Shown here: piece after piece, positions 8,882 through 17,534 of the stretch
Layout of the letters: every line of letters starts with the position of its first letter
How positions within the stretch are numbered: position 1 is the stretch's first letter
Origin: Salinimicrobium sediminilitoris
GTDB taxonomy: Bacteria; Bacteroidota; Bacteroidia; Flavobacteriales; Flavobacteriaceae
NCBI RefSeq assembly: GCF_020866905.1
Contig: NZ_JAIVCC010000013.1
Span: 310,001 to 374,000 of the forward strand
Direction: 5' to 3'
DNA: 64,000 nt
The notes under the pieces: model-generated
Database searches by the model: none
What the model saw: only the letters and a program-made list of their open reading frames with translations
Told to the model about the DNA's origin: nothing
Translations under genes and position numbers: made by a program

Positions 8882-9634
8882 TTAAAAGGCATTGGCAATA
8901 GCCATAAAATCTTCGGCATTAAGACTGGCACCGCCAATAAGTCCGCCATCTACGTCTTCTTTTGCAAATATTTCCTGGGCATTTCCAGGCTTAACGCTTC
9001 CGCCATAGAGTATTGCGACCTCATTGGCCAAATCATTGCCAAATTTTTCGGCAACAGTTTTTCGTATGAAGGCGTGCATTTCCTGTGCCTGTTCGGGAGA
9101 AGCGGTTTCTCCAGTTCCAATCGCCCATACCGGTTCATATGCAATTACAATTTTCTTCCAATTGGCTTCAGATACATGAAAAAGTCCTTTTTCCAGCTGT
9201 CGTTTTACAACATCAAAATGTTTGTCGGCTTTTCTTTCATTAAGTTCCTCTCCGCAGCAAAAGATCACCTCCATGTCATTTTCCAATGCAGCATCTACTT
9301 TCTTGGCCAGCAGTTCATCTGTTTCCTTATAAATGGCACGGCGCTCACTATGTCCTAAAATGACTGTTTTCACCCCAATACTGGTAAGCATTCTTGCAGA
9401 AACCTCACCTGTATAAGCTCCTTCACTGTTCTCATTCATATTTTGTGCAGCCACGTCAATGGACGACTTTCGTAATGATTCAAACGCGTGGTGCAGGTTG
9501 GTGAAAGATGGTGCTACAATCACTCTTACACCTTCAGATTCCTTATAAAGTTTTTTAATGTTTGACAGCAAATCTTCAGTTTGAGCCAAATCATTATTCA
9601 TTTTCCAGTTTCCGGCTACTATTTTATCTCTCAT
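8882..9634 (-). CDS. tpiA: Triosephosphate isomerase
   Basis: A 250-residue TIM-barrel enzyme that interconverts dihydroxyacetone phosphate and glyceraldehyde 3-phosphate in glycolysis. Diagnostic residues are Lys in GNWKMN, His in ILGHSERR, the catalytic Glu in AYEPVWAIGTG and the phosphate-binding GGSVKPGNA. I set the start at the ATG of MRDKIVAGNWKMN; an in-frame TTG two codons upstream would add MI only. It leads a tpiA-prmA pair. A -7-type TATATTTG on the minus strand at 9764-9771 may belong to its promoter, with a long leader. Confidence 0.96.
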   Translation of the reverse strand: MRDKIVAGNWKMNNDLAQTEDLLSNIKKLYKESEGVRVIVAPSFTNLHHAFESLRKSSIDVAAQNMNENSEGAYTGEVSARMLTSIGVKTVILGHSERRAIYKETDELLAKKVDAALENDMEVIFCCGEELNERKADKHFDVVKRQLEKGLFHVSEANWKKIVIAYEPVWAIGTGETASPEQAQEMHAFIRKTVAEKFGNDLANEVAILYGGSVKPGNAQEIFAKEDVDGGLIGGASLNAEDFMAIANAF

Positions 9635-9640
9635 AATCAA

Positions 9641-9977
9641 TGTTTAATGGTAAGTTAGTATTCTGTTTTTGATGGTTTAGCCAAAACTTTTATAAAATCC
9701 CTCCGGAAAATCTTAATAATGAACCGTTTAACTCAGCCGGAATTTTAGCTGGTTTTGGAAGTGCAAATATAAGGCTGCAGACTTTAAGAACCTGCGGAAA
9801 GCCAAGAAAAACCAAGAAAAATGAGATATAAAATATGCCATTTTTGACACCGGTAATTCTGAAGTTATCTGAATTTTTTCGCTTCAGATTTTCAGAAGAT
9901 TTTTTTTTTGCTGAAGTGAGTATTATCTAAAATTACTGCAGAAATATTCCTTTCCGAAAATGCCTTTTTTGAAGCCT
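9641..9977. other. Intergenic region upstream of tpiA
   Basis: This 340-bp gap holds no open frame I can support. It contains the presumed tpiA promoter (TATATTTG on the minus strand, 9764-9771) and, near 9830-9855 and 9953-9974, two AT-rich half-palindromes of the type ATGCCATTTTTGA / ATGCCTTTTTTGA that recur in other gaps of the window. Confidence 0.5.
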
Positions 9978-11072
9978 TTAAAGCTCAAGCTTGTCGGAAT
10001 CGTTCCAGTGCAATTTTTGGAGAATAGTGCCTTCCTCAAGCTTCACAAGCCCCGGGTTACTCCTAATGATGGTCTTAAGAGCAGTTTCATCACTAAAATA
10101 CCAATCCAGGTCCAGGTTGTATTTTTCATTTATTTTCTCCTTAAGGTCTTCTCCCGAAGCCGAAAGTCCAACAACCCTGTATCCATTGCTGCGGGCCTTC
10201 TCAATTACATCCTGTAGTTTGCGGAGACCATCATTTTCACTGCGGCGAAGGCTGTAAGCAACGATCATGAGGAGCTTATCTTCAGCAAGGATTGTTGAGA
10301 TTTGATCTTCTCCATCTTTTTCTATGGAGAAATCGTGAATGGGAGGTTCGTAACCTTTCTGGACCATTTCGGTTTCCACTTCTATAAATTCTCCCTGCAC
10401 CGAAGGGTAGGCGCCCCTGGTAGTGTAGATTTTTTCTTCCCCGTTCACTCTAAACTTCCAGTGATAATCATAGACTGCCTCGGGCGCTCCAGCGGGAACG
10501 GTCATAGCCTGTTCAATATTTGTCCCTTCTTTATACGCCCGGAAATCAAAAACCGGCAGGTACATCAATACATAATACGCAAACACGAAACAGAGCATGA
10601 ACGACAGAAAAACGATCCATCTATGAGAGGCTTTGGCAAAATAAGGAGTGATGTATTTCCTGTTAAAGAAGAGGATTAGTATAAGTACCAGGAGGAACAT
10701 ATCTTTATAAAAGGACTGCCAGGGCGTGAGAGGAATGGCATCCCCAAAACACCCACAATCTGTCACCTTATTGTAATAGGCCGAATAGAAGGTGAGAAAG
10801 CCAAAAAATATAACCATAAGAAGCAATGCCCAGGTCGTAAATTTTGGGAGGTAGCCTATAAGTAACATGACACCAAGCACTAGTTCAAAGACCACCACCA
10901 ATAGAGCAATTACCAGGGCAAATGGCGCTAGAAATTCCAGATTGAGCACCGAAGGACTAAAATATTCTTCCAGTTTAAATGAAAAACCAATAGGATCGTT
11001 GAGTTTAATAAATCCCGAAAAAATGAATAGAATACCTGTTACCCACCGGGAAATGCCTACTAGTAGTTTCAT
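9978..11072 (-). CDS. BT_3928-type DoxX membrane protein with thioredoxin-like tail
   Basis: A 364-residue protein with four N-terminal membrane helices of the DoxX/MauE type (GISRWVTGILFIFSGFIKLND is the usual first helix; a DCGCFGD motif follows helix 3). A fifth helix near residue 155 leads into a C-terminal soluble part that resembles a thioredoxin fold (LLMIVAYSLRR, VVGLSASG, WYFSDETALKTIIRSNPGLV). The usual Trx CxxC is absent in this part, so redox activity, if any, would use the DCGC cysteines. The family is common in Bacteroidota and its role is unknown; an electron-transfer or thiol-homeostasis function is inference. It starts 11 bp after the DUF1599 gene. Confidence 0.78.
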   Translation of the reverse strand: MKLLVGISRWVTGILFIFSGFIKLNDPIGFSFKLEEYFSPSVLNLEFLAPFALVIALLVVVFELVLGVMLLIGYLPKFTTWALLLMVIFFGFLTFYSAYYNKVTDCGCFGDAIPLTPWQSFYKDMFLLVLILILFFNRKYITPYFAKASHRWIVFLSFMLCFVFAYYVLMYLPVFDFRAYKEGTNIEQAMTVPAGAPEAVYDYHWKFRVNGEEKIYTTRGAYPSVQGEFIEVETEMVQKGYEPPIHDFSIEKDGEDQISTILAEDKLLMIVAYSLRRSENDGLRKLQDVIEKARSNGYRVVGLSASGEDLKEKINEKYNLDLDWYFSDETALKTIIRSNPGLVKLEEGTILQKLHWNDSDKLEL

Positions 11073-11083
11073 ATCAAACCGTT

Positions 11084-11641
11084 TTATGTTTTACTCAATT
11101 CGCTATTTTCGTGAATATGTATTAAAGCAAAAACCGCATAATTGATCATATCCTCATAATTTGCTTCGATTCCCTCACTTACCAGGGTTTTGCCTTTATT
11201 ATCTTCAATTTGTTTTACTCGAAGGACCTTTTGGAGAATAAGATCTGTAAGGGAACTTACTCTCATATCCCGCCAGGCTTCCCCATAATCGTGATTCTTA
11301 TTTTCCATGAGCTGCTTTGTACGTGCAATCGTTCGATCATAAAGCTCTTCTACTTCATTTACTGAAAGATCGGGTTGTATTGCGACTCCTTTTTCCAGCT
11401 GCACCAAAGCCATTACCGAATAATTGATGATACCAATAAATTCGGGCACTTCTCCTTCATCCACTTTTCTCACCTCGTTTTCCTGCAGCCCCCTTATTCG
11501 CTGAGCTTTAATAAATATCTGGTCCGTAAGCGAGGGAAGTCTCAAAATACGCCAGGCACAGCCGTAATCTTTCATCTTCTTCATAAAAAGGCCGCGACAT
11601 TCGGCAATAACAGAATCATATTGAGCAGAGGTGTCCTTCAT
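11084..11641 (-). CDS. DUF1599 protein with an internal duplication
   Basis: A 185-residue cytoplasmic protein built from two similar copies of one unit. Residues about 16-45 (KKMKDYGCAWRILRLPSLTD) and about 112-140 (KNHDYGEAWRDMRVSSLTD) align closely; each is followed by a helix ending in a K-x-x-R-[IV] pattern and by a MINYAVFAL/IINYSVMAL helix. This is the DUF1599 architecture (nucleotide modification associated domain type). Biochemical function is not established as far as I know. It is co-transcribed with the downstream BT_3928-type gene and divergent from folP. Confidence 0.8.
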   Translation of the reverse strand: MKDTSAQYDSVIAECRGLFMKKMKDYGCAWRILRLPSLTDQIFIKAQRIRGLQENEVRKVDEGEVPEFIGIINYSVMALVQLEKGVAIQPDLSVNEVEELYDRTIARTKQLMENKNHDYGEAWRDMRVSSLTDLILQKVLRVKQIEDNKGKTLVSEGIEANYEDMINYAVFALIHIHENSELSKT

Positions 11642-11727
11642 AGAAACGGGTAATTTGTGTAAATTTCGCTGATTTTATTCTTTTTGTCAAAGTTAATTTT
11701 TCCAACCAAAAAACAGCATTTTTTAGG

Positions 11728-12552
11728 ATGTATATCAACTGCAAAGGCCATCTAATAGATCTTTCCACTCCCAAAGTAATGGGTATTCTTAACATCACCC
11801 CAGATTCTTTCTACGATGGGGGACAAAGACAAAACCTGGAGGAGCATCTGCAACAGGCAGACAAAATGCTTCAAGAGGGAGCAGATTTTATTGATATAGG
11901 TGCTTACAGCAGCAGGCCCGGAGCCACAGATATTTCAGAAGCTGAAGAATTGCAGCGAATCCTTCCGGTTGTGGAGGTGCTGATTAAGAAATTTCCGAAC
12001 ATTATTATTTCTGTAGATACCTTCCGCAGTGAAGTGGCACGACCGTGTGTGGAAGCAGGGGCGGCTATGATCAATGATATTTCCGCAGGAAACCTTGACG
12101 ACAAAATGATGGCAACTGTTGCAAAACTGCAGGTACCCTATATCATGATGCATATGAGAGGGAACCCTCAAACTATGAAGGATCTCAACCAATACGAGGA
12201 TCTTACCAAAGATATCCTCTTCTACTTTTCTGAAAAAATTGACCGCGCAAGAGAGCTTGGGATCAATGACCTCATCATAGATCCCGGCTTTGGATTTTCT
12301 AAAAATATTTCCCAGAATTTTGAATTACTGTCCCACCTGGAACTATTTAAAAACCTGGATTTACCCATCCTATCAGGTCTCTCCCGGAAGTCGCTTATTT
12401 ATAAAACATTTCACACAACGCCAGAAGAAGCCCTCAACGGCACAACTGTTCTTAACACAGTTTCTTTATTAAAAGGAGCTAATATCCTTCGGGTACATGA
12501 CGTGAAAGAAGCGGTGGAATGCGTGAAATTACTGCAGCAGTTAAAAAACTAA
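11728..12552 (+). CDS. folP: Dihydropteroate synthase
   Basis: A 274-residue TIM-barrel enzyme that condenses 6-hydroxymethyl-dihydropterin diphosphate with p-aminobenzoate in folate synthesis. All landmarks are present: VMGILNITPDSFYDGG, IDIGAYSSRPGA, SVDTFRSEVA, INDISAG, MHMRGNPQTM, DPGFGFSK, GLSRKS and RVHDV. The SSRPGA loop replaces the ESTRPG of enterobacteria, as I would expect in this phylum. It is followed at 38 bp by cdaA, so the two form an operon. Confidence 0.95.
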   Translation: MYINCKGHLIDLSTPKVMGILNITPDSFYDGGQRQNLEEHLQQADKMLQEGADFIDIGAYSSRPGATDISEAEELQRILPVVEVLIKKFPNIIISVDTFRSEVARPCVEAGAAMINDISAGNLDDKMMATVAKLQVPYIMMHMRGNPQTMKDLNQYEDLTKDILFYFSEKIDRARELGINDLIIDPGFGFSKNISQNFELLSHLELFKNLDLPILSGLSRKSLIYKTFHTTPEEALNGTTVLNTVSLLKGANILRVHDVKEAVECVKLLQQLKN

Positions 12553-12590
12553 CCTATATTTTTTTACATTTACCAAAACACACGCCTACT

Positions 12591-13364
12591 TTGGATTTTC
12601 TAGATCTACGCATTCTCGATATTGTTGATATCATCTTTATTGCAGCCCTGCTCTACTATATATATAAATTAGTTAAAGGCACTGTAGCTGTCAACATCTT
12701 TATTGGGATCGTGATCATTTATTTTGCCTGGAAGCTCACGCAGTTACTTCGTATGGAAATGCTTAGTAGTGTTTTGGGTGAGTTCATAGGAGTAGGAATG
12801 TTTGCTTTAATAGTGGTTTTCCAACAGGAAATAAGAAAATTCCTCCTCATGATTGGTTCCACTAATTTTGCCAGAAGAAGACGCTTTCTTCAAACATTGA
12901 AGTTAATAAAGGATGACCTTGAAACCCCGAATGACGTTGAGGCGATTGTAAAGGCGTGCGAAAACATGGGTAAAACCAATACCGGTGCTCTTATTGTGAT
13001 CCAGCGGAATACCAGTCTGGATTTTATTAAACAAAGTGGAGACCCAATGAAGATCCTGGTCAATCAACCCATTATTGAATCTATTTTTTACAAGAACAGT
13101 ATTTTGCATGACGGGGCGCTGGTCATAGAAGACAATTATATCACCGCTACCAGAGTGATCCTGCCTGTATCCAATGACCGCACTATACCACTACGGTTTG
13201 GACTGAGACACCGAGCTGCCGTAGGAATTACTGAAAAAACAGATGCTCTGGCCCTTGTAGTGAGCGAGGAAACAGGACAGATCTCTTATATTAAAGACGG
13301 GGAATTTGTCATGTATGAAGACAGGGATGATCTGGTCCAAAAGTTAAAAGCAGACCTTGTTTAA
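12591..13364 (+). CDS. cdaA: Membrane-bound diadenylate cyclase
   Basis: A DAC-domain enzyme that makes cyclic di-AMP from two ATP at the inner membrane. Three hydrophobic helices occupy about residues 1-75, and the DAC domain carries the signature motifs ILHDGALVI (DGA) and FGLRHRAAVG (RHR). I place the start at the TTG at 12591 (DFLDLRILDIVDII), giving 257 residues, the normal CdaA length. A longer frame from 12519 overlaps the folP end and adds a sequence not expected in the family. Its stop overlaps the stop of the convergent ABC exporter gene by 4 bp. Confidence 0.93.
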   Translation: MDFLDLRILDIVDIIFIAALLYYIYKLVKGTVAVNIFIGIVIIYFAWKLTQLLRMEMLSSVLGEFIGVGMFALIVVFQQEIRKFLLMIGSTNFARRRRFLQTLKLIKDDLETPNDVEAIVKACENMGKTNTGALIVIQRNTSLDFIKQSGDPMKILVNQPIIESIFYKNSILHDGALVIEDNYITATRVILPVSNDRTIPLRFGLRHRAAVGITEKTDALALVVSEETGQISYIKDGEFVMYEDRDDLVQKLKADLV

Positions 13365-15133
13365 AGGGTTTCTTCTTCCTGCATGAACTGGACCTCATAA
13401 AGATTTTTATAATAGCCGTTCTCTTTCTTAAGCAGCTGGGAATGAGTTCCCATTTCTACTATTTTACCGGCATCCATCACCAGGATCTTATCGGCCTTTT
13501 TCACGGTTGCCAGTCGGTGAGCAATGACAATTGAAGTACGACCTTCGGTGATCTTGAGCGTCGCATCCTGTATGAGCTGTTCACTATAGGAATCGACAGA
13601 AGAAGTTGCCTCATCAAGCACCAGGATACTCGGGTTACTCACGTAAGCTCTCAAAAATGCGATTAATTGACGTTGTCCCGAAGAAAGCATAACCCCACGC
13701 TCCTTGACGTTATAGTCGTAACCGCCCGGCAGACTGGCAATGAATTCATCAACACCAATATCCTTAGCCGCCTGCACCACAGATTCCTTGGTGATCGTGG
13801 GATCGTTGAGCGTAATGTTATTAAGAATGGTATCGGCAAAAAGAAAAACATCCTGGAGAACAATGGCAATTTCTCCCCTAAGTGATTTGAGAGTAATATC
13901 TTTTACATCTATTCCATCAATAAGAATACGCCCGCTGGAGATTTCGTAAGAACGGTTAAGCAAATTAATGATGGTGGATTTTCCTGCACCGGTAGCTCCA
14001 ACAATAGCAACAGTTTCTCCCGCCTGGGCTTTAAAGGAAACCCCCTTAAGAACTTCTTCATCCCCAACATAACTGAAACGAACATCCTCAAATTCTATTT
14101 CTCCTTTAAGGTGATCTACCACGGTCTTGCCATTATCGGGAATAGAAGATTTTGTATCCAGAACTCCAAAAACCCGGTTTGCGGCCACCATTCCCATTTG
14201 TAGCGTATTAAATTTATCGGCTATTTGACGAAGTGGTCTAAAGAGCATCTGGCTCAATTCGACGAAGGCAACGATAACCCCAAGAGTAATGGCTTCGCTT
14301 CCAGCCACAACTCTTAACCCTCCATACCACACGATCAAACCAATTGTAATAGAAGTCGCCATCTCGGCAATTGGAAAAAATATGGAGTTATACCACACGG
14401 TTTTTACCCAGCCCTTGCGGTGTTTATCATTGATCTCTTTAAAATTCTCATATTCCTTTTCTTCCCGGGTGAAAAGCTGCACGATCTTCATACCTGTAAT
14501 TCGCTCCTGAACAAAAGTGTTAAGATTCGCCACCTGAGTTCGAACTTCTTCAAATGCCAATTTCATTTTCTTCTGAAAAATTCGTGTCGCATACAAGATA
14601 AAAGGAAGCACTACCAGGACAAGAAGAGTAAGCTTCCAACTTTGATAAAACATAAAACCAAGAATAACGATCATTTTTAGCAGGTCACTTATGATCACAA
14701 ATAAACCTTCACTAAAAATACTGGATATAGTTTCTATATCACTCACTGCCCTGGTCACCAGGCGCCCCACTGCAGAATTGTCAAAATATTTCATTTTGAA
14801 CTGCAGCATGTGTTTAAATAAATTTACCCTTAGGTCCCGAATAACTTCCTGGCCCAGCCAGTTCGCGAAATAAATAAAGCAGAATTGAAAAATTACCTCC
14901 AGGAGTAAAACTCCCACCATAAGACTTATGTAGAACAGGAGTTGATCATTATCCTGCGGCACAATTGAATTATCTATTGTAAGCTGCAATAGATAAGGCC
15001 GCATTACACTTAGAAAGGATAAAAGGATAGCAGCAACGGCCACAAAATAAAATGCCCACTTATACACGTGCGCATATTTGAGCAATCGCTTAAACAGTCC
15101 AAAATCAAATGCGTTTCCCGTTGATGCTGCCAT
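13361..15133 (-). CDS. MsbA-like ABC exporter (fused TMD-NBD)
   Basis: A 590-residue half-transporter: six membrane helices (about 1-320) followed by the ATPase domain with Walker A GATGAGKSTI, signature LSSGQRQLI, Walker B ILVLDEATSS and the switch His in IVIAHRLATV. It would act as a homodimer in the inner membrane to export lipid or drug substrates; MsbA-type lipid A flipping is possible but cannot be decided from sequence. The ATG overlaps the truA stop by one base (TAATG), so it is translationally coupled to truA. Confidence 0.9.
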   Translation of the reverse strand: MAASTGNAFDFGLFKRLLKYAHVYKWAFYFVAVAAILLSFLSVMRPYLLQLTIDNSIVPQDNDQLLFYISLMVGVLLLEVIFQFCFIYFANWLGQEVIRDLRVNLFKHMLQFKMKYFDNSAVGRLVTRAVSDIETISSIFSEGLFVIISDLLKMIVILGFMFYQSWKLTLLVLVVLPFILYATRIFQKKMKLAFEEVRTQVANLNTFVQERITGMKIVQLFTREEKEYENFKEINDKHRKGWVKTVWYNSIFFPIAEMATSITIGLIVWYGGLRVVAGSEAITLGVIVAFVELSQMLFRPLRQIADKFNTLQMGMVAANRVFGVLDTKSSIPDNGKTVVDHLKGEIEFEDVRFSYVGDEEVLKGVSFKAQAGETVAIVGATGAGKSTIINLLNRSYEISSGRILIDGIDVKDITLKSLRGEIAIVLQDVFLFADTILNNITLNDPTITKESVVQAAKDIGVDEFIASLPGGYDYNVKERGVMLSSGQRQLIAFLRAYVSNPSILVLDEATSSVDSYSEQLIQDATLKITEGRTSIVIAHRLATVKKADKILVMDAGKIVEMGTHSQLLKKENGYYKNLYEVQFMQEEETL

Positions 15134-15873
15134 TAATTAAAAATACTATTGGGATACAAGATCCTTGTTAAATACAATCCGTGAGCCGGTACAGAGGCTC
15201 CGGCTTTGCTCCTGTCTTTGCTCTTAATAATTCGATGCAATTCCTGCACTTCAATTTTACCCAATCCAATTTGCAATAAGGTACCTACAATGGCCCTTAC
15301 CATATTTCTCAAAAATCTGTCGGCAGTAATGTAAAAGATAAGGGTACTATCCTGCTGCTCCCATCTTGCTTCCTCTATGCTGCAGTTGTAGGTGTGAACA
15401 TCTGTTCTGGATCTGGAAAAACATTTAAAATCTGAATATTGCAATAAAATTTTAGCTGCTTTGTTCATCTTTTCCACATCCAGTTCCCTCTTTACAAAAT
15501 AAGCCGAATCATTAACAAAAACATTTTTTCGTGATGTGATGTGATACTCGTAGGAGCGTGAAACAGCATTAAACCTCGCATGAGCATCAGCTTTTACAAA
15601 CAGTAGATCTTTTACCGCTATGTCTTTTGGCAGTAAAGAATTTATCCTGAAAATAAAACTTTTGGACAGGTTTGCTTCGGAATCAAAATGGGCAAAAATT
15701 TGCCGGGCGTGTACTCCGGCATCTGTCCTTCCCGCACCCACTACTTCGATTTCCTCCTGAAGCAGGGTGCGTAGAGATTCTTCAACAACTTGCTGCACCG
15801 AAATTGCTTCAGGTTGACGTTGCCAACCATGATAAGCCTTTCCGAAGTATTCCAGCTCCAAAAAATATCTCAA
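15133..15873 (-). CDS. truA: tRNA pseudouridine(38-40) synthase
   Basis: A 246-residue enzyme that isomerises uridines 38-40 in the tRNA anticodon arm. The catalytic Asp is in VGAGRTDAGVHARQ. The N-terminus RYFLELEYFGKAYHGWQ and the LRNMVRAIVGTLLQIG motif are typical. The start is a TTG at 15871-15873: it sits exactly where the family starts, and no ATG is available before the first conserved strand. Operon with the downstream ABC exporter. Confidence 0.94.
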   Translation of the reverse strand: MRYFLELEYFGKAYHGWQRQPEAISVQQVVEESLRTLLQEEIEVVGAGRTDAGVHARQIFAHFDSEANLSKSFIFRINSLLPKDIAVKDLLFVKADAHARFNAVSRSYEYHITSRKNVFVNDSAYFVKRELDVEKMNKAAKILLQYSDFKCFSRSRTDVHTYNCSIEEARWEQQDSTLIFYITADRFLRNMVRAIVGTLLQIGLGKIEVQELHRIIKSKDRSKAGASVPAHGLYLTRILYPNSIFN

Positions 15874-15978
15874 TCTAAATTTCTACTTTTGCAAATTAAA
15901 GAAACAAAGATAAGCCATTAAAGGCAACTGCTCATTCTTCCTGCCTTTAGATTGTTAATCTCACCATAAAAATTCTCA

Positions 15979-16473
15979 ATGAAAAAAATACTCCTTCTTA
16001 GTGATACTCATGGACATTTGGATGAACGGATCCTGAAATATGCAGAAGACGCAGATGAGCTATGGCATGCGGGGGATATTGGGACAACTGCAGTAAGCGA
16101 TTCCCTGAAAAAAGTTAAACCTTTAAAAGCCGTTTTTGGCAACATTGATGGCGCAGAAGTGAGAAAAGAATTTCCGCTTAACAACCGTTTTATGTGTGAA
16201 GAAGTGGATGTATGGATCACCCATATTGGAGGTTATCCCGGCCGCTACTCTCCTGCCGTAAAAGAGGAAATAAAAGCTAACCCCCCAAGGATCTTCATAA
16301 GTGGTCATTCCCATATTCTTAAGGTGATGAATGACAAAAAACTCGGCGTTCTTCATATGAATCCCGGCGCGGCAGGCAAGCAGGGCTTCCACCAGGTGAG
16401 GACGATGTTAAGATTTGTGATCGATGGCAAGGAGATTAAGGATCTTGAAGTGATTGAGTTGGGGAAAAAGTAG
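15979..16473 (+). CDS. YfcE/MJ0936-family metallophosphoesterase
   Basis: A 164-residue calcineurin-like phosphoesterase of the small YfcE/MJ0936 type. Metal-binding motifs in order are LLSDTHGHLDE, WHAGDIG, VFGNIDG, THIGGYPG, SGHSHI and LHMNPGAAG. These supply the Asp/His/Asn ligands of a dinuclear metal site. Family members hydrolyse phosphodiesters in vitro; the physiological substrate is unknown. A plus-strand -7-like TACTTTTG lies at 15884-15891. It is followed by a repeat-rich gap. Confidence 0.88.
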   Translation: MKKILLLSDTHGHLDERILKYAEDADELWHAGDIGTTAVSDSLKKVKPLKAVFGNIDGAEVRKEFPLNNRFMCEEVDVWITHIGGYPGRYSPAVKEEIKANPPRIFISGHSHILKVMNDKKLGVLHMNPGAAGKQGFHQVRTMLRFVIDGKEIKDLEVIELGKK

Positions 16474-16500
16474 GGTCAGTGGTCAGTATTTAGTGGTCAG
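16474..16500. repeat. GGTCAGT stutter repeat
   Basis: Directly after the phosphoesterase stop codon there are three close copies of the word GGTCAG(T) within about 27 bp. The same kind of stutter forms the inverted repeats of the four-helix-bundle cassette at 47959-47988 and 48391-48420, so this may be a relic of the same element. Confidence 0.45.
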
Positions 16501-16679
16501 AGGTTTTGAAGTTGGTAGTGCGCAGGCTTAAGTAGGCGGTAAAATCGAAGTTAGATTTACAAAGTTAGAAGTACGATTTTTTTCACTAAACATTGATCTT
16601 TTCTGGATGTTCATTAGGAAAGAAAAAATTTCAATATACAACTAACAACTAAGACCAGGATCAGTGGCTAAAAATGAAA

Positions 16680-16797
16680 TGTCATTTCGAAGGAGCCTTT
16701 TCAGTGACTGAGAAATCTGCCCAACCCTTGTAGAAAACCTGTTGAGATCTCTCGTCGTTTTCTTCACTTCGGTTCAGAAAACTCTGTCGAGATGACA
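16680..16797. repeat. 118-bp MITE-like palindromic repeat
   Basis: The element opens with TGTCATTTCGA (16680-16690) and closes with TCGAGATGACA (16787-16797), inverted ends matching at 10 of 11 positions. The interior has no open frame. The remaining gap to 16871 holds degenerate TTGAAC-type low-complexity sequence. I recognise this type of TGTCATTTCGA...TCGAAATGACA repeat as common in gaps of Bacteroidota genomes; its mobility is inference. Confidence 0.55.
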
Positions 16798-16871
16798 ACA
16801 TTCAAACACCTCTGCAAACTTGAACCTGGAACCTTGAACTTTAAACTTTAAACCACTTCCAACCTTGAACT

Positions 16872-16902
16872 AAAAAACCCGAAGCTTTCACTTCGGGTTT
16901 TT
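16872..16902. terminator. Bidirectional terminator
   Basis: AAACCCGAAG and CTTCGGGTTT pair with a 6-nt loop, flanked by A on the left and T on the right. It separates the plus-strand phosphoesterase gene from the convergent DUF4293 gene. Confidence 0.8.
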
Positions 16903-16930
16903 ACGCACTAATACTACTAAGATAGAAGGT

Positions 16931-17341
16931 TTATCGCAACCGGTCCACAGATTTTACAAGATCTTCATCCTTTTTTATAGCCTTATTGGCCAGCACTAAA
17001 AAAACGATAGAAAATACAGGAGTCAGCATCCCAATACCTTTCTCTGAAACCGAAGTTTCTCCAGATATAGTTAGGGACCAATAGACAAATAATCCTAGTA
17101 AAATTAAGTTTAATAAGATATTGATACGCCCCAGCACAAACTGAAGCTTTCTATTCCTAAACAAAAAGATCGTAACTATTGAGATCAAAGCCGAAAGCAA
17201 GGTTAAACCTAGAGCAGTATAAACATCTTCGATATACACCGCATTACCTGTCTGGTCATTCCACAGCTTAAAAATAAAGACAAAACCAGCACTAAAAAAA
17301 GCCGCAGTTAACAAGTAAACAGTCTGAATTCTTTGTAGCAT
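16931..17341 (-). CDS. DUF4293 membrane protein
   Basis: A 136-residue protein with four hydrophobic helices (about 5-25, 42-60, 70-92 and 105-122). It begins with the MLQRIQTVYLLTAA stretch typical of DUF4293 proteins found throughout Bacteroidota. No catalytic motif is visible and the function is unknown. It is divergent from rho, which is its usual neighbour in related genomes as far as I recall. A TATTTTTG -7 box is at 17360-17367 on the minus strand. Confidence 0.8.
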   Translation of the reverse strand: MLQRIQTVYLLTAAFFSAGFVFIFKLWNDQTGNAVYIEDVYTALGLTLLSALISIVTIFLFRNRKLQFVLGRINILLNLILLGLFVYWSLTISGETSVSEKGIGMLTPVFSIVFLVLANKAIKKDEDLVKSVDRLR

Positions 17342-17534
17342 TTCTCTTCAATAGAGGCACAAAAATAACAGATTCTTTTTAGAAACCATATTAATAATCT
17401 GAAAATAATGTCGTATAATTGCAGTATCGATTCGTAACCAATTCAATAAAGGTTACTTAGACTCCAAAAAATTTTTTCGATTCTTCCTCGAGAAGGTTAG
17501 TTAAACCAAAGACCAATTTTATTTAAGAACATTC

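Noticed and set aside
9978-11641. The DoxX-type and DUF1599 gene pair as a toxin-antitoxin or defence module
   Set aside because: Both belong to families widespread as housekeeping genes in Bacteroidota, and neither shows a nuclease, kinase or other effector motif.
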